A stretch of DNA of 64,000 bases from Paenibacillus peoriae (GTDB lineage Bacteria > Bacillota > Bacilli > Paenibacillales > Paenibacillaceae), in assembly GCF_022531965.1 (NCBI RefSeq), contig NZ_CP092831.1:5551001-5615000 (forward strand), in the 5' to 3' direction. The translations under genes were made by a program, and so were the position numbers. The notes beneath the pieces are model-generated. The model saw only the letters and a list, made by a program, of their open reading frames with translations, was not told the origin of the DNA and did not search any database. Positions 41,105-50,379 of this stretch are shown piece after piece (the stretch's first letter is position 1; every line of letters starts with the position of its first letter).

Positions 41105-42409
41105 TTATTGCGCTGAGCCTAATTGGACCCATGCCTTTTCAATCTCTGCAACTGCCTGATCCTTGTTCATGTTGCCGCTGATATAAGCCTGCATCAGCTC
41201 GCCAAATTTTTGATGGAATGTATCCAAGGAGTAGTTAACAGACAGATCACCGGACTTCGACGTTTTCAAAATGCTTTCCATTTCCTTAGGCATTTCCAGA
41301 TCAGGAAGCGGTGCATCCTTAATTGGAGGAATCACCTTCGCTACCTGGGAGAACCAGTTCTTACCGTATTCCGAAGTGTACAGCCAGTTGAAGAATTCAA
41401 TTGTTTCCTTCGATACTTCGGAATCCTTATTGATACGCAGCGCCTGATCTGCACCGGTAATGATGACCGATTGATCCGCTTTGTCACTCACCGGATATCC
41501 CATGATGCCAATCTTGAGATCAGGGTTAATTTTCTTGATCGCTTCCTCATCCCACGCACCTTTACCCGTCATAAATGCAGCTTTTCCAGATGCAAAATCA
41601 CTTACTCCCGCATTGCTGTCCCGTTCCAGCGGCTTATCTGTGCCATGTTTCACCGTCAAATCAATGAAGCTAAAGAAGTTGTTGTACAGCACTGGGTAGT
41701 CCTTGATTTTTGCTTTACCTGCGATAAAATCACTAACGAGCTGCTTCGACTCCACGCCTGCATCCTGTGCAGCAGCATCTACATAGTGCATGAAGATGTG
41801 CTTCCATACCCACCACTCTTTATATGCGTTGGCAAATGGAGTAATGCCCTTCGCCTCCAGCTTGGTGACCGCGTCCTGCATTTCTGCAATCGTCTTTGGC
41901 GGGGAGGTTATCCCAGCTTTGGTAAGCAAATCTTTGTTGTAAATCAACGAAAACAGGTTCCCCTTCACCGGGAGTCCGAGCACTTTGCCGTCACTGGAAC
42001 TCATATTCGCTCGAACAGCATCCGTCATGGCTGCTGCTAGCGGCTCATTGGTCAGATCGGCGCTATAATCCGCATACGTGTCGATGTCGCCTCCTGCCGT
42101 CGTTTGGAATACATCCGGTGTACTACCTGAAGCTATTTTCGACTTCAGAATCGTGTTGTAGTCTGCCTGCATGATCTCCAAATTGATCTTCACGTTAGGT
42201 TTGACCTTCTTATACTCCTCGATATACGCGTTAAAGGCATCGGTATACTCCGGTGAGGCTGTGAACATATTTATTGTAACCGTTTTCAAATCTTTTTTGC
42301 CGCCAGCACTTTCTTTCGACGCATCCGTGCCGCCGCTGCTTCCACATCCGCTCAACAAACCGACCGTCAAAAGCAAACTGCCGGATAACGCCATCATCTT
42401 CTTTAACAT
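41105..42409 (-). CDS. Sugar ABC transporter solute-binding lipoprotein
   Basis: A 434-residue family 1 extracellular binding protein. The N-terminus MLKKMMALSG with SLLLTVGLLSGC forms a lipoprotein signal with C22 as the lipidated cysteine. The repeated TINMFTASPEY and the IYNKDLLTKAGI motif are typical of carbohydrate-binding proteins for YesO/MsmE-like importers. GGGGGAG precedes the ATG. It lies with the response regulator and histidine kinase on one strand, while its two permeases (46142-47868) lie beyond them on the other strand. The sugar is unknown. Confidence 0.92.
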   Translation of the reverse strand: MLKKMMALSGSLLLTVGLLSGCGSSGGTDASKESAGGKKDLKTVTINMFTASPEYTDAFNAYIEEYKKVKPNVKINLEIMQADYNTILKSKIASGSTPDVFQTTAGGDIDTYADYSADLTNEPLAAAMTDAVRANMSSSDGKVLGLPVKGNLFSLIYNKDLLTKAGITSPPKTIAEMQDAVTKLEAKGITPFANAYKEWWVWKHIFMHYVDAAAQDAGVESKQLVSDFIAGKAKIKDYPVLYNNFFSFIDLTVKHGTDKPLERDSNAGVSDFASGKAAFMTGKGAWDEEAIKKINPDLKIGIMGYPVSDKADQSVIITGADQALRINKDSEVSKETIEFFNWLYTSEYGKNWFSQVAKVIPPIKDAPLPDLEMPKEMESILKTSKSGDLSVNYSLDTFHQKFGELMQAYISGNMNKDQAVAEIEKAWVQLGSAQ

Positions 42410-42515
42410 GGATACTCCCCCATTTGTTTGTGATCAACGTCCATGCGATCATTCTAAAAAATATACTCCAATTTAAAAAGGCAGATTAGTGAAGCATTAA
42501 GGGTAAAAAAGTGGT

Positions 42516-44162
42516 TTATTGCAAGCTCACACGATACTCAGACGGTGACACCTGATAATAATTACGAAAAGCCTTACTGAAATAATTTTTATCCTTGTAG
42601 CCGAGCATATCCGAAATTTCCTGTATTTTCAGGCTGGAATCGCCCAGCAGCTCCTTCGCCTTGTCCATCCTAACCTTCTGTACATATTCGTGAATACCGT
42701 AACCAAACTGCTGCTTAAACAGCTTCATCAAGTATTCCCGACTCAAAAAAAAGGTTTCAGCAAAGAACGAAATTTTAATATCCTCAAAATAATAACGGTC
42801 GATGTGCCTTTTGATGTCTGTTATGTCAAAGGGCTGGTTCCCCGCTTGAGCATGTTGGACCCCAGCAATGTAAAGCTCCAGCATCCGATTCAATCTCTGA
42901 CCGTAGTGAACAAAGCTCGTAAAATCAGCAGACAAATCGCTTTCCCCCACGTGCTCCGGTTCTTCCAAAGCTCCATCTTGATTCAACGCTGACGTAGACG
43001 CACCCAACTCAATCGCTGCCTCTTTCAGTAGAAAATGGAACTCCCGCATCAATCGATCTGCATCCTGTAAACGGAAAACAGGACCTGTTGCCAATTGTTT
43101 CAGCAGATCACCCAGCAGCACCTTTGCCCGGTTTGCCTGACCTGTCTGAGCATCCTTTTGGATCGCCAACAGTTGCTCCGTCCATGACATTTCCTCTGAC
43201 GTAGCCATTTGCCGGGGCACCGTATGGAGAATAGATTCCCCTTCCAGCTTCAATACATCCGTGCTGTGAATAAGCGTTTTGGCATCCCTATAGGCAGAAG
43301 CCAGCTCCACTACGTCTGTACAGAGCTTGCCCACTCCGGCCGCTACTACCATACAGAACAGCCCATGCAGGTTCACAACCGCCTTCTGTGCCACTTGTGC
43401 CAGTAGGAGGGACATATGTTCTTCATGCCCTGGGGCCAGGGTACAGATCGAAATGACCTCGCGCTCCCGTCGCGGATGGGGGAAGCTAAAACAACTCAAC
43501 CGTTCATCTGATGTCTGCGCTAATACATTCGTTACAGCAAAATCCATCAGATCGACATCGCCATGAAAACGTGTCCTGCGAATCTCATCCCTGTTCAGCA
43601 GCCGCAGCACGATCACCCCAAAGCGATTCCCCGGCTGATCCGCTCCGATCAATGGGAGCAACGCCGTATTGGCCTGCCTTTTAAAGCTACCGTCCAAAAT
43701 GGACAAATATAGCTTCTCTTTCAGCTTCGGCAGTGACATATTCAGCGTAATGTTCTGGCTAATGGACTTGTTTTTGCTTTGCTCTCGGCTTTCCAGAATG
43801 TCCACTGCTTTGCGCAGTGCCTGGTTCAGATCCTGACGATTGATAGGCTTGAGCAGATAATCCACCACCCGGGATTGAATCGCCTGCCGTGTAAATTCAA
43901 AGTCGTTGTAGCCGCTAATGACAATCGTCAACAGATGGGGATATGCCTTCTCGATGGCACGGAGAAATTCGATACCGTTCAGCTCAGGCATTTTCATATC
44001 GACCATCACCACATCTATAGGGTGCTGACCCAGCAGCTCCAGTCCCAATCTTCCATTCGTCGCTTCATAAATATGTTCGATCCCCAGACGGTCCCAGTCC
44101 CCGATAATACGAATGGCTTCGCGCAACGGCTCTTCATCGTCAATAATCAATACGTTATACAT
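42516..44162 (-). CDS. Response regulator with AraC output (YesN-like)
   Basis: A 548-residue regulator. The receiver domain has the acidic pocket DDEEP, phospho-acceptor D55 (VVMVDMKMPELNG) and a conserved lysine (DYLLKPINRQD). A long middle region of unknown fold follows, then an AraC DNA-binding domain at about 445-548 (ISFFAETFFLSREYLMKLFK, IQEISDMLGYKDKNYFSKAF). It overlaps the kinase gene by eight bases, so the two are translationally coupled. It presumably activates the binding-protein and permease genes on either side. Confidence 0.93.
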   Translation of the reverse strand: MYNVLIIDDEEPLREAIRIIGDWDRLGIEHIYEATNGRLGLELLGQHPIDVVMVDMKMPELNGIEFLRAIEKAYPHLLTIVISGYNDFEFTRQAIQSRVVDYLLKPINRQDLNQALRKAVDILESREQSKNKSISQNITLNMSLPKLKEKLYLSILDGSFKRQANTALLPLIGADQPGNRFGVIVLRLLNRDEIRRTRFHGDVDLMDFAVTNVLAQTSDERLSCFSFPHPRREREVISICTLAPGHEEHMSLLLAQVAQKAVVNLHGLFCMVVAAGVGKLCTDVVELASAYRDAKTLIHSTDVLKLEGESILHTVPRQMATSEEMSWTEQLLAIQKDAQTGQANRAKVLLGDLLKQLATGPVFRLQDADRLMREFHFLLKEAAIELGASTSALNQDGALEEPEHVGESDLSADFTSFVHYGQRLNRMLELYIAGVQHAQAGNQPFDITDIKRHIDRYYFEDIKISFFAETFFLSREYLMKLFKQQFGYGIHEYVQKVRMDKAKELLGDSSLKIQEISDMLGYKDKNYFSKAFRNYYQVSPSEYRVSLQ

Positions 44163-45990
44163 GACTACTTCCTCCCCGGGGAATTTGCATTCTCATTTCC
44201 GTTCCCGTTTCATCCGTAAGGATGAATAATCCTGCCTGATCTCCATACAAAAGCTTCAACCGTGTGTTCAGATTTTTCAAACCAATATGCTCACTCTCCC
44301 GTTCTTCCCATTTTTCATGGAATGAATCCAGCACCAGTCTCAGCTTGTCCTCTGAAAATCCAGGCCCGTTGTCCCTGACTGCAATTGTGGCATTTGCATC
44401 TGTAGAACTCGAATCGGCTGAAATGACGATCAGAATATCGCTTGATACTTTTTCCAACGCATGCTTGATAGCGTTTTCCACCAACGTCTGCACAGATAAC
44501 CTTGGAATCGGCAGCTCCATCAGCATTTCCTCCCATACCACTTCGACCCGCAGTCTCGCCCCGAATCTTGCTTTTTGCAGACCTATATATCGTTCAATAT
44601 GCTTGAGCTCCTCGCGGGCAGCTACGATATCCTTGCCGTTGATGGAATACCGTAACGTTTGGGCCAACGCATCCACCATATCCGCCATATCGAACATCTC
44701 CCGCTTTAATGCCTGTGTGGATATGGCTTGCAGGGCATTGTACAGAAAATGAGGATTAATTTCAGCCTCCAACGCCTTGAGTATGGCGTTCTTTTCGACC
44801 AGCTTCATGCGATAGCGCTCATTAATAAGTTCTTCGGTTCTTTGGACCATTTCGTTAAAATGCAGCGACAAATATGCAATCTCGTCATGTCCCTTCACAG
44901 GAGCTGTTGCTCCAAAATCTCCGGTGCTAAACCGCTTCATCTGGGTGGACAGCTTATGTAAAGGTCGGGTAATGGCGTTCGAGGTCAGTGTCACTAATAT
45001 AATAGACACACCTAAAAATAAAGCCCCAATGGCATAGCTCCAGTTTCGTGTTGTCGTAGCTGCTTCATAAATCTGGCGGTATGGGATGGGCTTAATGAGC
45101 TGCCACCCATCCTTTTCGCCAGCATCATAGACGACCAAATACTCCTGATTGCCACTGCGATCAGACCACGTTACTCGCCCGCTTCCTCCCTTGCCGATCT
45201 GTGCCAACACTCCGGAATCACGCATCCGCTCATATAGCGGAAAGCTGTTCACATAAAAGGGAACCCCTTTAGGGCTCATTAGCATCAATTGGTCCCCTTT
45301 GCCCAGTGGAATGTTCTGCATGATTTCATCCACGGTGCTCGTATTGTAATAAAAGGACAGCACCGCCTGCGGGTGACGGGATGCAATCGACCTCAGCACT
45401 CGATGGTATGCCATAAAGCTGGCTTGTGGCGCTACATAGCCCATATCAGAGCGGGACCCCACAAAGGATTGAAATGATTCGTTCGTGGTACTGGCCATCG
45501 CCTCTTTATACCAAGGAAGCTTGGGAATATCTGTATTTACTCCTTTGCGCACCGTAATGTTATACGTCTCCCTGGTCACCACATAGTATTGATGTCGGTC
45601 CGCCACGTACAGATAGATCGCTTCCAGATCGGTACGCGAATAAAACATGCTGCGCAAGTAATTCTCAATGACCATTCTCGAAGCATAGTCCCAGTTCTCA
45701 TTGGCAATCGCGTTCATAATATCGTTGTAACGTAGCTGCGGAAGAGCCAACTGCTGCATTCCCTCCAAGTAATCCTCCAAATTCTGATTGACCAGCAGCA
45801 GATTATTGGTCGTGCTGGCGATGCTATGGTTAACCGACTCCTTTTCAATCATCTGATAGGAAATAATTGTGAGTGAGCCCACCACCAGAATAATCACCGA
45901 GGTAAAAAGTAGAATGAGCTTGTTCACTAATTTTTGCGTGATTCTCCTCCACATAGAGCGAAGAAACGTTCTTACACGCTCTGACATCAT
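44155..45990 (-). CDS. Sensor histidine kinase (YesM-like)
   Basis: About 611 residues. One membrane helix near residue 20-40 (KLILLFTSVIILVVGSLTII), an outer sensor domain of about 250 residues, a second helix, a HAMP linker (ITRPLHKLSTQMKRFSTGDF), the His-kinase motif EINPHFLYNALQAIS and an ATPase domain with N and G boxes (VENAIKHAL, VRDNGPGF). The frame opens 20 codons earlier, but AAAGGGG lies nine bases before the ATG at 45990. It pairs with the overlapping response regulator and senses the sugar or its binding protein. Confidence 0.93.
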   Translation of the reverse strand: MMSERVRTFLRSMWRRITQKLVNKLILLFTSVIILVVGSLTIISYQMIEKESVNHSIASTTNNLLLVNQNLEDYLEGMQQLALPQLRYNDIMNAIANENWDYASRMVIENYLRSMFYSRTDLEAIYLYVADRHQYYVVTRETYNITVRKGVNTDIPKLPWYKEAMASTTNESFQSFVGSRSDMGYVAPQASFMAYHRVLRSIASRHPQAVLSFYYNTSTVDEIMQNIPLGKGDQLMLMSPKGVPFYVNSFPLYERMRDSGVLAQIGKGGSGRVTWSDRSGNQEYLVVYDAGEKDGWQLIKPIPYRQIYEAATTTRNWSYAIGALFLGVSIILVTLTSNAITRPLHKLSTQMKRFSTGDFGATAPVKGHDEIAYLSLHFNEMVQRTEELINERYRMKLVEKNAILKALEAEINPHFLYNALQAISTQALKREMFDMADMVDALAQTLRYSINGKDIVAAREELKHIERYIGLQKARFGARLRVEVVWEEMLMELPIPRLSVQTLVENAIKHALEKVSSDILIVISADSSSTDANATIAVRDNGPGFSEDKLRLVLDSFHEKWEERESEHIGLKNLNTRLKLLYGDQAGLFILTDETGTEMRMQIPRGGSSHV

Positions 45991-46141
45991 GATAATCGCC
46001 CCTTTTGAAAGCGTACACATTTTTACCCTCAACTGTTTTCTTAAATCCATTGGTCCGGCCCTAGAGCTATCCTATACTTTCATTATATCTTAAACAGCTT
46101 GGAACGTAAGAACGGAAAATGTTGAGAAAAAGAGGTGCGTT

Positions 46142-47038
46142 ATGCTGAAAAAAAGGGGAACCCGGGGCGACAAGGGCAGTAAACTGGAATTCGGTTTATT
46201 CACACTGCCCGTAATCTTGTGCATTACGATTGCATTTTATATTCCGTTTTTGATGACGATACGCTATTCCCTGACCAAGTGGAACGGCATATCCAAACAT
46301 CCGAAATTTGTAGGTCTGGATAACTTCAAGCAAATCTTGCTTGGAGACGCCAATTTTGCACATGCAGCCTGGTTTACCGTCAAGTATGCCATTTTGTACA
46401 TTGTATTGGTGAATGTGCTGGCCATTTTGCTGGCGCTCGTTCTCGATATGAAGCTGAAAAGCTCGGCTTGGTTGCGAGCGGCCTTCTTTATCCCTTATAT
46501 CCTCAGTCTTGTAATTGTTGGATTCATATGGAAATTTATCTTCATGCAAGGCTTTGAGTCATTGGGTCACAGTACAGGCTGGGGCATCTTCCAGCTCAGT
46601 TGGCTGGGTGAGGAAGGGCTCGCGTTTGTTTCCATTTTGGCGGTATCGATCTGGCAATCCATTGGCTTTTACATGGTCATTTATATTGCAGGCTTGCAAT
46701 CTGTGCCAGAGGATCTAAAAGAAGCTGCCATTGTCGATGGCGCGGGGCCGATTCGGAGATTTTTCAGTATTATTCTACCGATGCTTGCACCTTCCATTAC
46801 GATCTCAGTCTTCATGGCACTGACCAACTCAATCAAAGTGTTTGACGTCATTTTATCTCTGACCGGCGGTGGGCCGGGAGGTACGACATACAGCATTGCG
46901 TATGATATTTACCGGGACACGTTCCAGAACAATCTGTATGGCTACGGAACAGCCAAAGCATTGATTTTATTCGTTGCAGTCCTGATCATTACGATTATTC
47001 AATTGTCTATTTTCAAACGCAGGGAGGTTGAAGCCTGA
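46142..47038 (+). CDS. Sugar ABC transporter permease 1 (MalF/LacF-type)
   Basis: A 298-residue protein with six membrane helices. It has the ATPase-docking motif EAAIVDGAGPIRRFFSIILP (EAA-x3-G-x9-I-x-LP) and ends in a family-typical RREVEA. It overlaps the second permease start by one base (TGATG). It is divergent from the kinase gene across a 150-base region that must hold both promoters. No ATPase subunit is encoded nearby, so a shared MsmX-type ATPase encoded elsewhere is likely. Confidence 0.92.
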   Translation: MLKKRGTRGDKGSKLEFGLFTLPVILCITIAFYIPFLMTIRYSLTKWNGISKHPKFVGLDNFKQILLGDANFAHAAWFTVKYAILYIVLVNVLAILLALVLDMKLKSSAWLRAAFFIPYILSLVIVGFIWKFIFMQGFESLGHSTGWGIFQLSWLGEEGLAFVSILAVSIWQSIGFYMVIYIAGLQSVPEDLKEAAIVDGAGPIRRFFSIILPMLAPSITISVFMALTNSIKVFDVILSLTGGGPGGTTYSIAYDIYRDTFQNNLYGYGTAKALILFVAVLIITIIQLSIFKRREVEA

Positions 47039-47868
47039 TGCAACGCAGCCGTACAGGACGTATTTTGCTAGAAGCGGGCATGATTGTATTATCACTGTTA
47101 TTTTTGTACCCGCTGTTTCTCGCCATTAACAATTCGTTCAAAAGCTTCGCTGAGGTCATGACCGACGTCATTGCCCTGCCTAAGCAGCTTTCGCTGGATA
47201 ATTACGTATATGTATGGAAATTCATTGACTATCCACGCCTATTTCTGAATAACACCATTATTACCGTCGTCGGACTGGCAGGTATCGTACTGATATCTTC
47301 CATCGCGGCCTACAAGCTGGCAAGAACCAAGAGCAAATGGAGCTCCGTGATTTACATGCTGTGCATTATGCCGATGCTGATCCCGTTTCAGTCCATCATG
47401 CTCACTGTCTTGCGACTAGCGAAAGACTTAAATCTGGCAGACAGCACTTGGGGACTTGGCTTGCTGTATTGGGGCTTCGGCGCTCCGCTGGCCGTGTTTA
47501 TCTATCACGGCTTTGTGAAGGGCATTCCGGTCGAGATTGACGAAAGCGCCAAAATCGATGGGGCCTCGGGCTTCCGGCTTTTCTTTTCCGTAATTTTCCC
47601 CTTGCTGAAATCAGTCACCGCCACCATTGTCATTATCGACGTGATGTGGATTTGGAACGATTTTCTGCTTCCGTTACTCATGGTTAACGGCTCGCCCAGC
47701 ACTAAGACACTGACGCTGGCCGCCTATACCTTCGTCGGACAGTACACATCCGACTGGCAATACGCCATGACCGCGATGGTAATGGCTGTGCTGCCTTCGA
47801 TTATCGTATTTATTTTTCTGCAAAAATACATTGTCAAAGGCGTTGTTGCCGGAGCCGTCAAAGGCTGA
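47038..47868 (+). CDS. Sugar ABC transporter permease 2 (MalG/LacG-type)
   Basis: A 276-residue protein with six membrane helices. The docking loop reads DESAKIDGASGFRLFFSVIF with PLLKS, and the N-terminal LYPLFLAINNSFKSFAEVM is typical of the MalG side. The start overlaps the stop of permease 1. With that protein and the lipoprotein at 41105 it forms a CUT1 importer that lacks its own ATPase gene. Confidence 0.92.
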   Translation: MQRSRTGRILLEAGMIVLSLLFLYPLFLAINNSFKSFAEVMTDVIALPKQLSLDNYVYVWKFIDYPRLFLNNTIITVVGLAGIVLISSIAAYKLARTKSKWSSVIYMLCIMPMLIPFQSIMLTVLRLAKDLNLADSTWGLGLLYWGFGAPLAVFIYHGFVKGIPVEIDESAKIDGASGFRLFFSVIFPLLKSVTATIVIIDVMWIWNDFLLPLLMVNGSPSTKTLTLAAYTFVGQYTSDWQYAMTAMVMAVLPSIIVFIFLQKYIVKGVVAGAVKG

Positions 47869-47896
47869 TTCAACTACACCCTTACAGATGACCCAA

Positions 47897-47930
47897 AGAG
47901 GACTTGCGTAAACTTTACGCAAGTCCTCTT
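47897..47930. terminator. Perfect palindromic terminator
   Basis: AGAGGACTTGCGTAAA and its complement form a stem of about 15 pairs with almost no loop, between the permease operon and the convergent signal peptidase gene. It probably serves both. Confidence 0.8.
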
Positions 47931-47962
47931 GTCTTCGTGATGTCCATGCCTGTACTCTGGCC

Positions 47963-48583
47963 TTATTTATGCTTAACCCATTGCGCGCTATCCACCGGCC
48001 AAAAAATCACATCCGCACGGCCAACAATATCTTTAATAGAAACAAAGCCAATAGCACGACTATCCCTACTATTATTGCGGTGGTCGCCCATCACAAAAAT
48101 ATACCCCTCAGGTACCTTGGAATCGGTTATGGTTCCATTTGGAAAGTCCACATTGTTATATAGTTCTCCCTTGGCGTGCGCATCCTGAATAGCTCCCTGA
48201 ATGTATGACTCCTCTACTTTCTTACCGTTCACATAAAGATTGTCGCCTTGATACCGAATCGTATCGCCAGCCACCCCAATAACACGCTTAATAAAGTCTC
48301 TTTGTTCCTTTCTCACATGGAATACAACAACCTCACTCGGCTTGGGATCACGAAAATCGTAAATCACCTTGTTCACGACTACTCGTTCATCTGTCTTGAA
48401 ATTCGGTTCCATGGACGCTCCCTCAACAATAAATGGCGCAAATAATAGCCAACGTATAATGAACACGAGCACAATGGCTACAATAATGGCCTTAAGCCAA
48501 TCGATCATCTCCTTTTTCACTCTTGGCTGCTTTTCCTGCAATTGTTCGACAGTTGAATCTGTCAAATGATTTCCACTCTCCAT
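47963..48583 (-). CDS. lepB: Type I signal peptidase
   Basis: A 206-residue membrane protease with an N-terminal membrane anchor (LKAIIVAIVLVFIIRWLLFA). Box B has the catalytic S57 (EGASMEPNF), box D the general-base K99 (RDFIKRVIGV), and box E reads YIFVMGDHRNNSRDSR. It cleaves signal peptides of secreted proteins such as the amylase and pectate lyase of this window. A lone gene, convergent with the permease operon. Confidence 0.95.
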   Translation of the reverse strand: MESGNHLTDSTVEQLQEKQPRVKKEMIDWLKAIIVAIVLVFIIRWLLFAPFIVEGASMEPNFKTDERVVVNKVIYDFRDPKPSEVVVFHVRKEQRDFIKRVIGVAGDTIRYQGDNLYVNGKKVEESYIQGAIQDAHAKGELYNNVDFPNGTITDSKVPEGYIFVMGDHRNNSRDSRAIGFVSIKDIVGRADVIFWPVDSAQWVKHK

Positions 48584-48776
48584 GCGCTAAAACCACCCTT
48601 TCCCACAGTCTTCATTCCTATTATATGTATAATGTTTAAGTATAATCAAATTTTCCCAGTCTGACAAAAGTGCATTTTTAGTTGAAACAAAAGTGTGAAC
48701 TTTTTTTCACAACATTAAAAAAACAGTAAAAAACTGTTGATGCAAACGTTAACATATATTACACTGTGCATATACT
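48584..48776 (+). promoter_or_regulatory. Pectate lyase promoter overlapped by a cre site
   Basis: TGCAAACGTTAACA (48741-48754) matches the CcpA consensus TGNAANCGNWNNCA fully. The -35 TTAACA (48749-48754), 16 bases and -10 TATACT (48771-48776) form the likely promoter, so the cre overlaps the -35. This predicts strong glucose repression. The rest of the region (48584-48740) holds only AT-rich sequence. Confidence 0.65.
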
Positions 48777-48914
48777 TCATAGAGCGTATTAGACATAGGT
48801 TAGATCAATCTGTCACCCCAGGAGGTGTCCTGTTTTTACTGGTAAGACAGCATGAGCCACTTTTATATATGCTATCTTCTTTTAAAATAAGAACTCAAAT
48901 GAGGAGGAATTTAC

Positions 48915-50267
48915 ATGTTTAAACGGAATGATCGTCCAAAAAACGGATTTAACGCTCTAAGACTCAGTGTTTCTTTTGTTTTCGCCTCTTCTTGTATTAT
49001 TGGAACCGCTTACGCAGATACGTTACCCAACGACACCCCTTCTTCCGCACTCACAGAAGAGGCAGTTAGTACAACTGACTCAACCACCGTCTCCACAACG
49101 TTAGCGGCAGGAGATTTGTATGTGGCGCCAAATGGTAACGTGTCCAATCCGGGCACCATATCTAGTCCTACCACACTCGAAGCAGCTCTTACACAAATTG
49201 CTCCTGGTAAAACCATTTACCTGCGCGGTGGCAACTACACCTACTCCTCAACGATTACAATTCAGCGTGAAAATAGCGGCAATAACGGCTCACTCAAAGG
49301 GTTGGTCGCTTACGGTAGTGAAAAGCCGGTACTTGATTTCTCTGCTCAAGCCTTTGGTTCAGCCAATCGTGGACTTCAGCTTAACGGAGACTTTTGGCTG
49401 GTAAAGGGCCTTGAAGTAAAGGGTGCCGGAGATAATGGTATCTATATCGGCGGTAGCAATAACCGAATCGAAAACGTGGAAACCCACCACAACCGGGATA
49501 CTGGACTTCAGCTTGGGCGTTACTCTCCTAACGCTTCCACTAGTGAGTGGCCTTCGAATAATTTGATTTTGAATTCTTACTCTCATGATAACGCTGATCC
49601 CGATAATGGTGAGGATGCCGATGGCTTCGCGGCCAAATTGACTGTAGGATCAGGCAATGTGTTTGATAACTGCTTGGCTGCGTACAACGTAGACGATGGT
49701 TGGGATTTGTATAGCAAAACAGAAACAGGCCCTATCGGTGAGGTAACCATCTTGAACAGTGTGGCCCACCACAACGGGCAGACCGCAGATGGAACGTCTA
49801 CCGCGAACAGCGACGGCAATGGCTTTAAGCTGGGTGGAGACAAAATCAAAGTCAACCATATTGTGAAAAACAGTATTGCTTTCCAGAACAAAAAACACGG
49901 CTTCACCTACAATAGCAACCCCGGCAGCATTACGTTGACCAATAATACCTCGTGGGACAATGGACAAAGTAATTTTGCTTTTGACAAAGGTGATCACGTG
50001 TTCATTAACAATCTTTCCTTTGAGGGAAGCGCCAGTGACAAAACAAGCGGTACAGATCAAGACAACTCTAGCGTTTGGTGGAAAAACAAAAAATCGACGA
50101 ATGCCAAAGGTCTGGTAGTCAGTGCAGACGACTTTGTTAGTCTCACGCCTTCTATCACTCGAGGTACAGACGGTTCCATCCAGCTAGGTGATTTCCTTAA
50201 GCTGGCCAAAGGGAGCGATCTGATCGGCTCGGGTACTCCGAGCGGAAAAAATATAGGGGCACGTTAA
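48915..50267 (+). CDS. Secreted pectate lyase, family PL9
   Basis: A 450-residue secreted protein. A signal peptide (LSVSFVFASSCIIGTAYA) and a threonine-rich stretch precede a right-handed parallel beta-helix with repeated NNRIENVETHHNRDTGLQLG-like coils. Calcium and catalytic regions NADPDNGEDADGFAAKLTVG and SDGNGFKLGGDK (the Lys is the PL9 base) place it in family PL9. AGGAGG precedes the ATG. It degrades polygalacturonate by beta-elimination to unsaturated oligomers, which the next two genes import and cleave. Confidence 0.92.
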   Translation: MFKRNDRPKNGFNALRLSVSFVFASSCIIGTAYADTLPNDTPSSALTEEAVSTTDSTTVSTTLAAGDLYVAPNGNVSNPGTISSPTTLEAALTQIAPGKTIYLRGGNYTYSSTITIQRENSGNNGSLKGLVAYGSEKPVLDFSAQAFGSANRGLQLNGDFWLVKGLEVKGAGDNGIYIGGSNNRIENVETHHNRDTGLQLGRYSPNASTSEWPSNNLILNSYSHDNADPDNGEDADGFAAKLTVGSGNVFDNCLAAYNVDDGWDLYSKTETGPIGEVTILNSVAHHNGQTADGTSTANSDGNGFKLGGDKIKVNHIVKNSIAFQNKKHGFTYNSNPGSITLTNNTSWDNGQSNFAFDKGDHVFINNLSFEGSASDKTSGTDQDNSSVWWKNKKSTNAKGLVVSADDFVSLTPSITRGTDGSIQLGDFLKLAKGSDLIGSGTPSGKNIGAR

Positions 50268-50379
50268 AAGCCCCGCTTAATCAGGACGCCCTGGCCCATC
50301 TACCAACTTAGACAATTCTGCATAATATAGCGACCGGTGATTGTCCTCATAACCAGACAAAATATGAGGTGAACAGATC

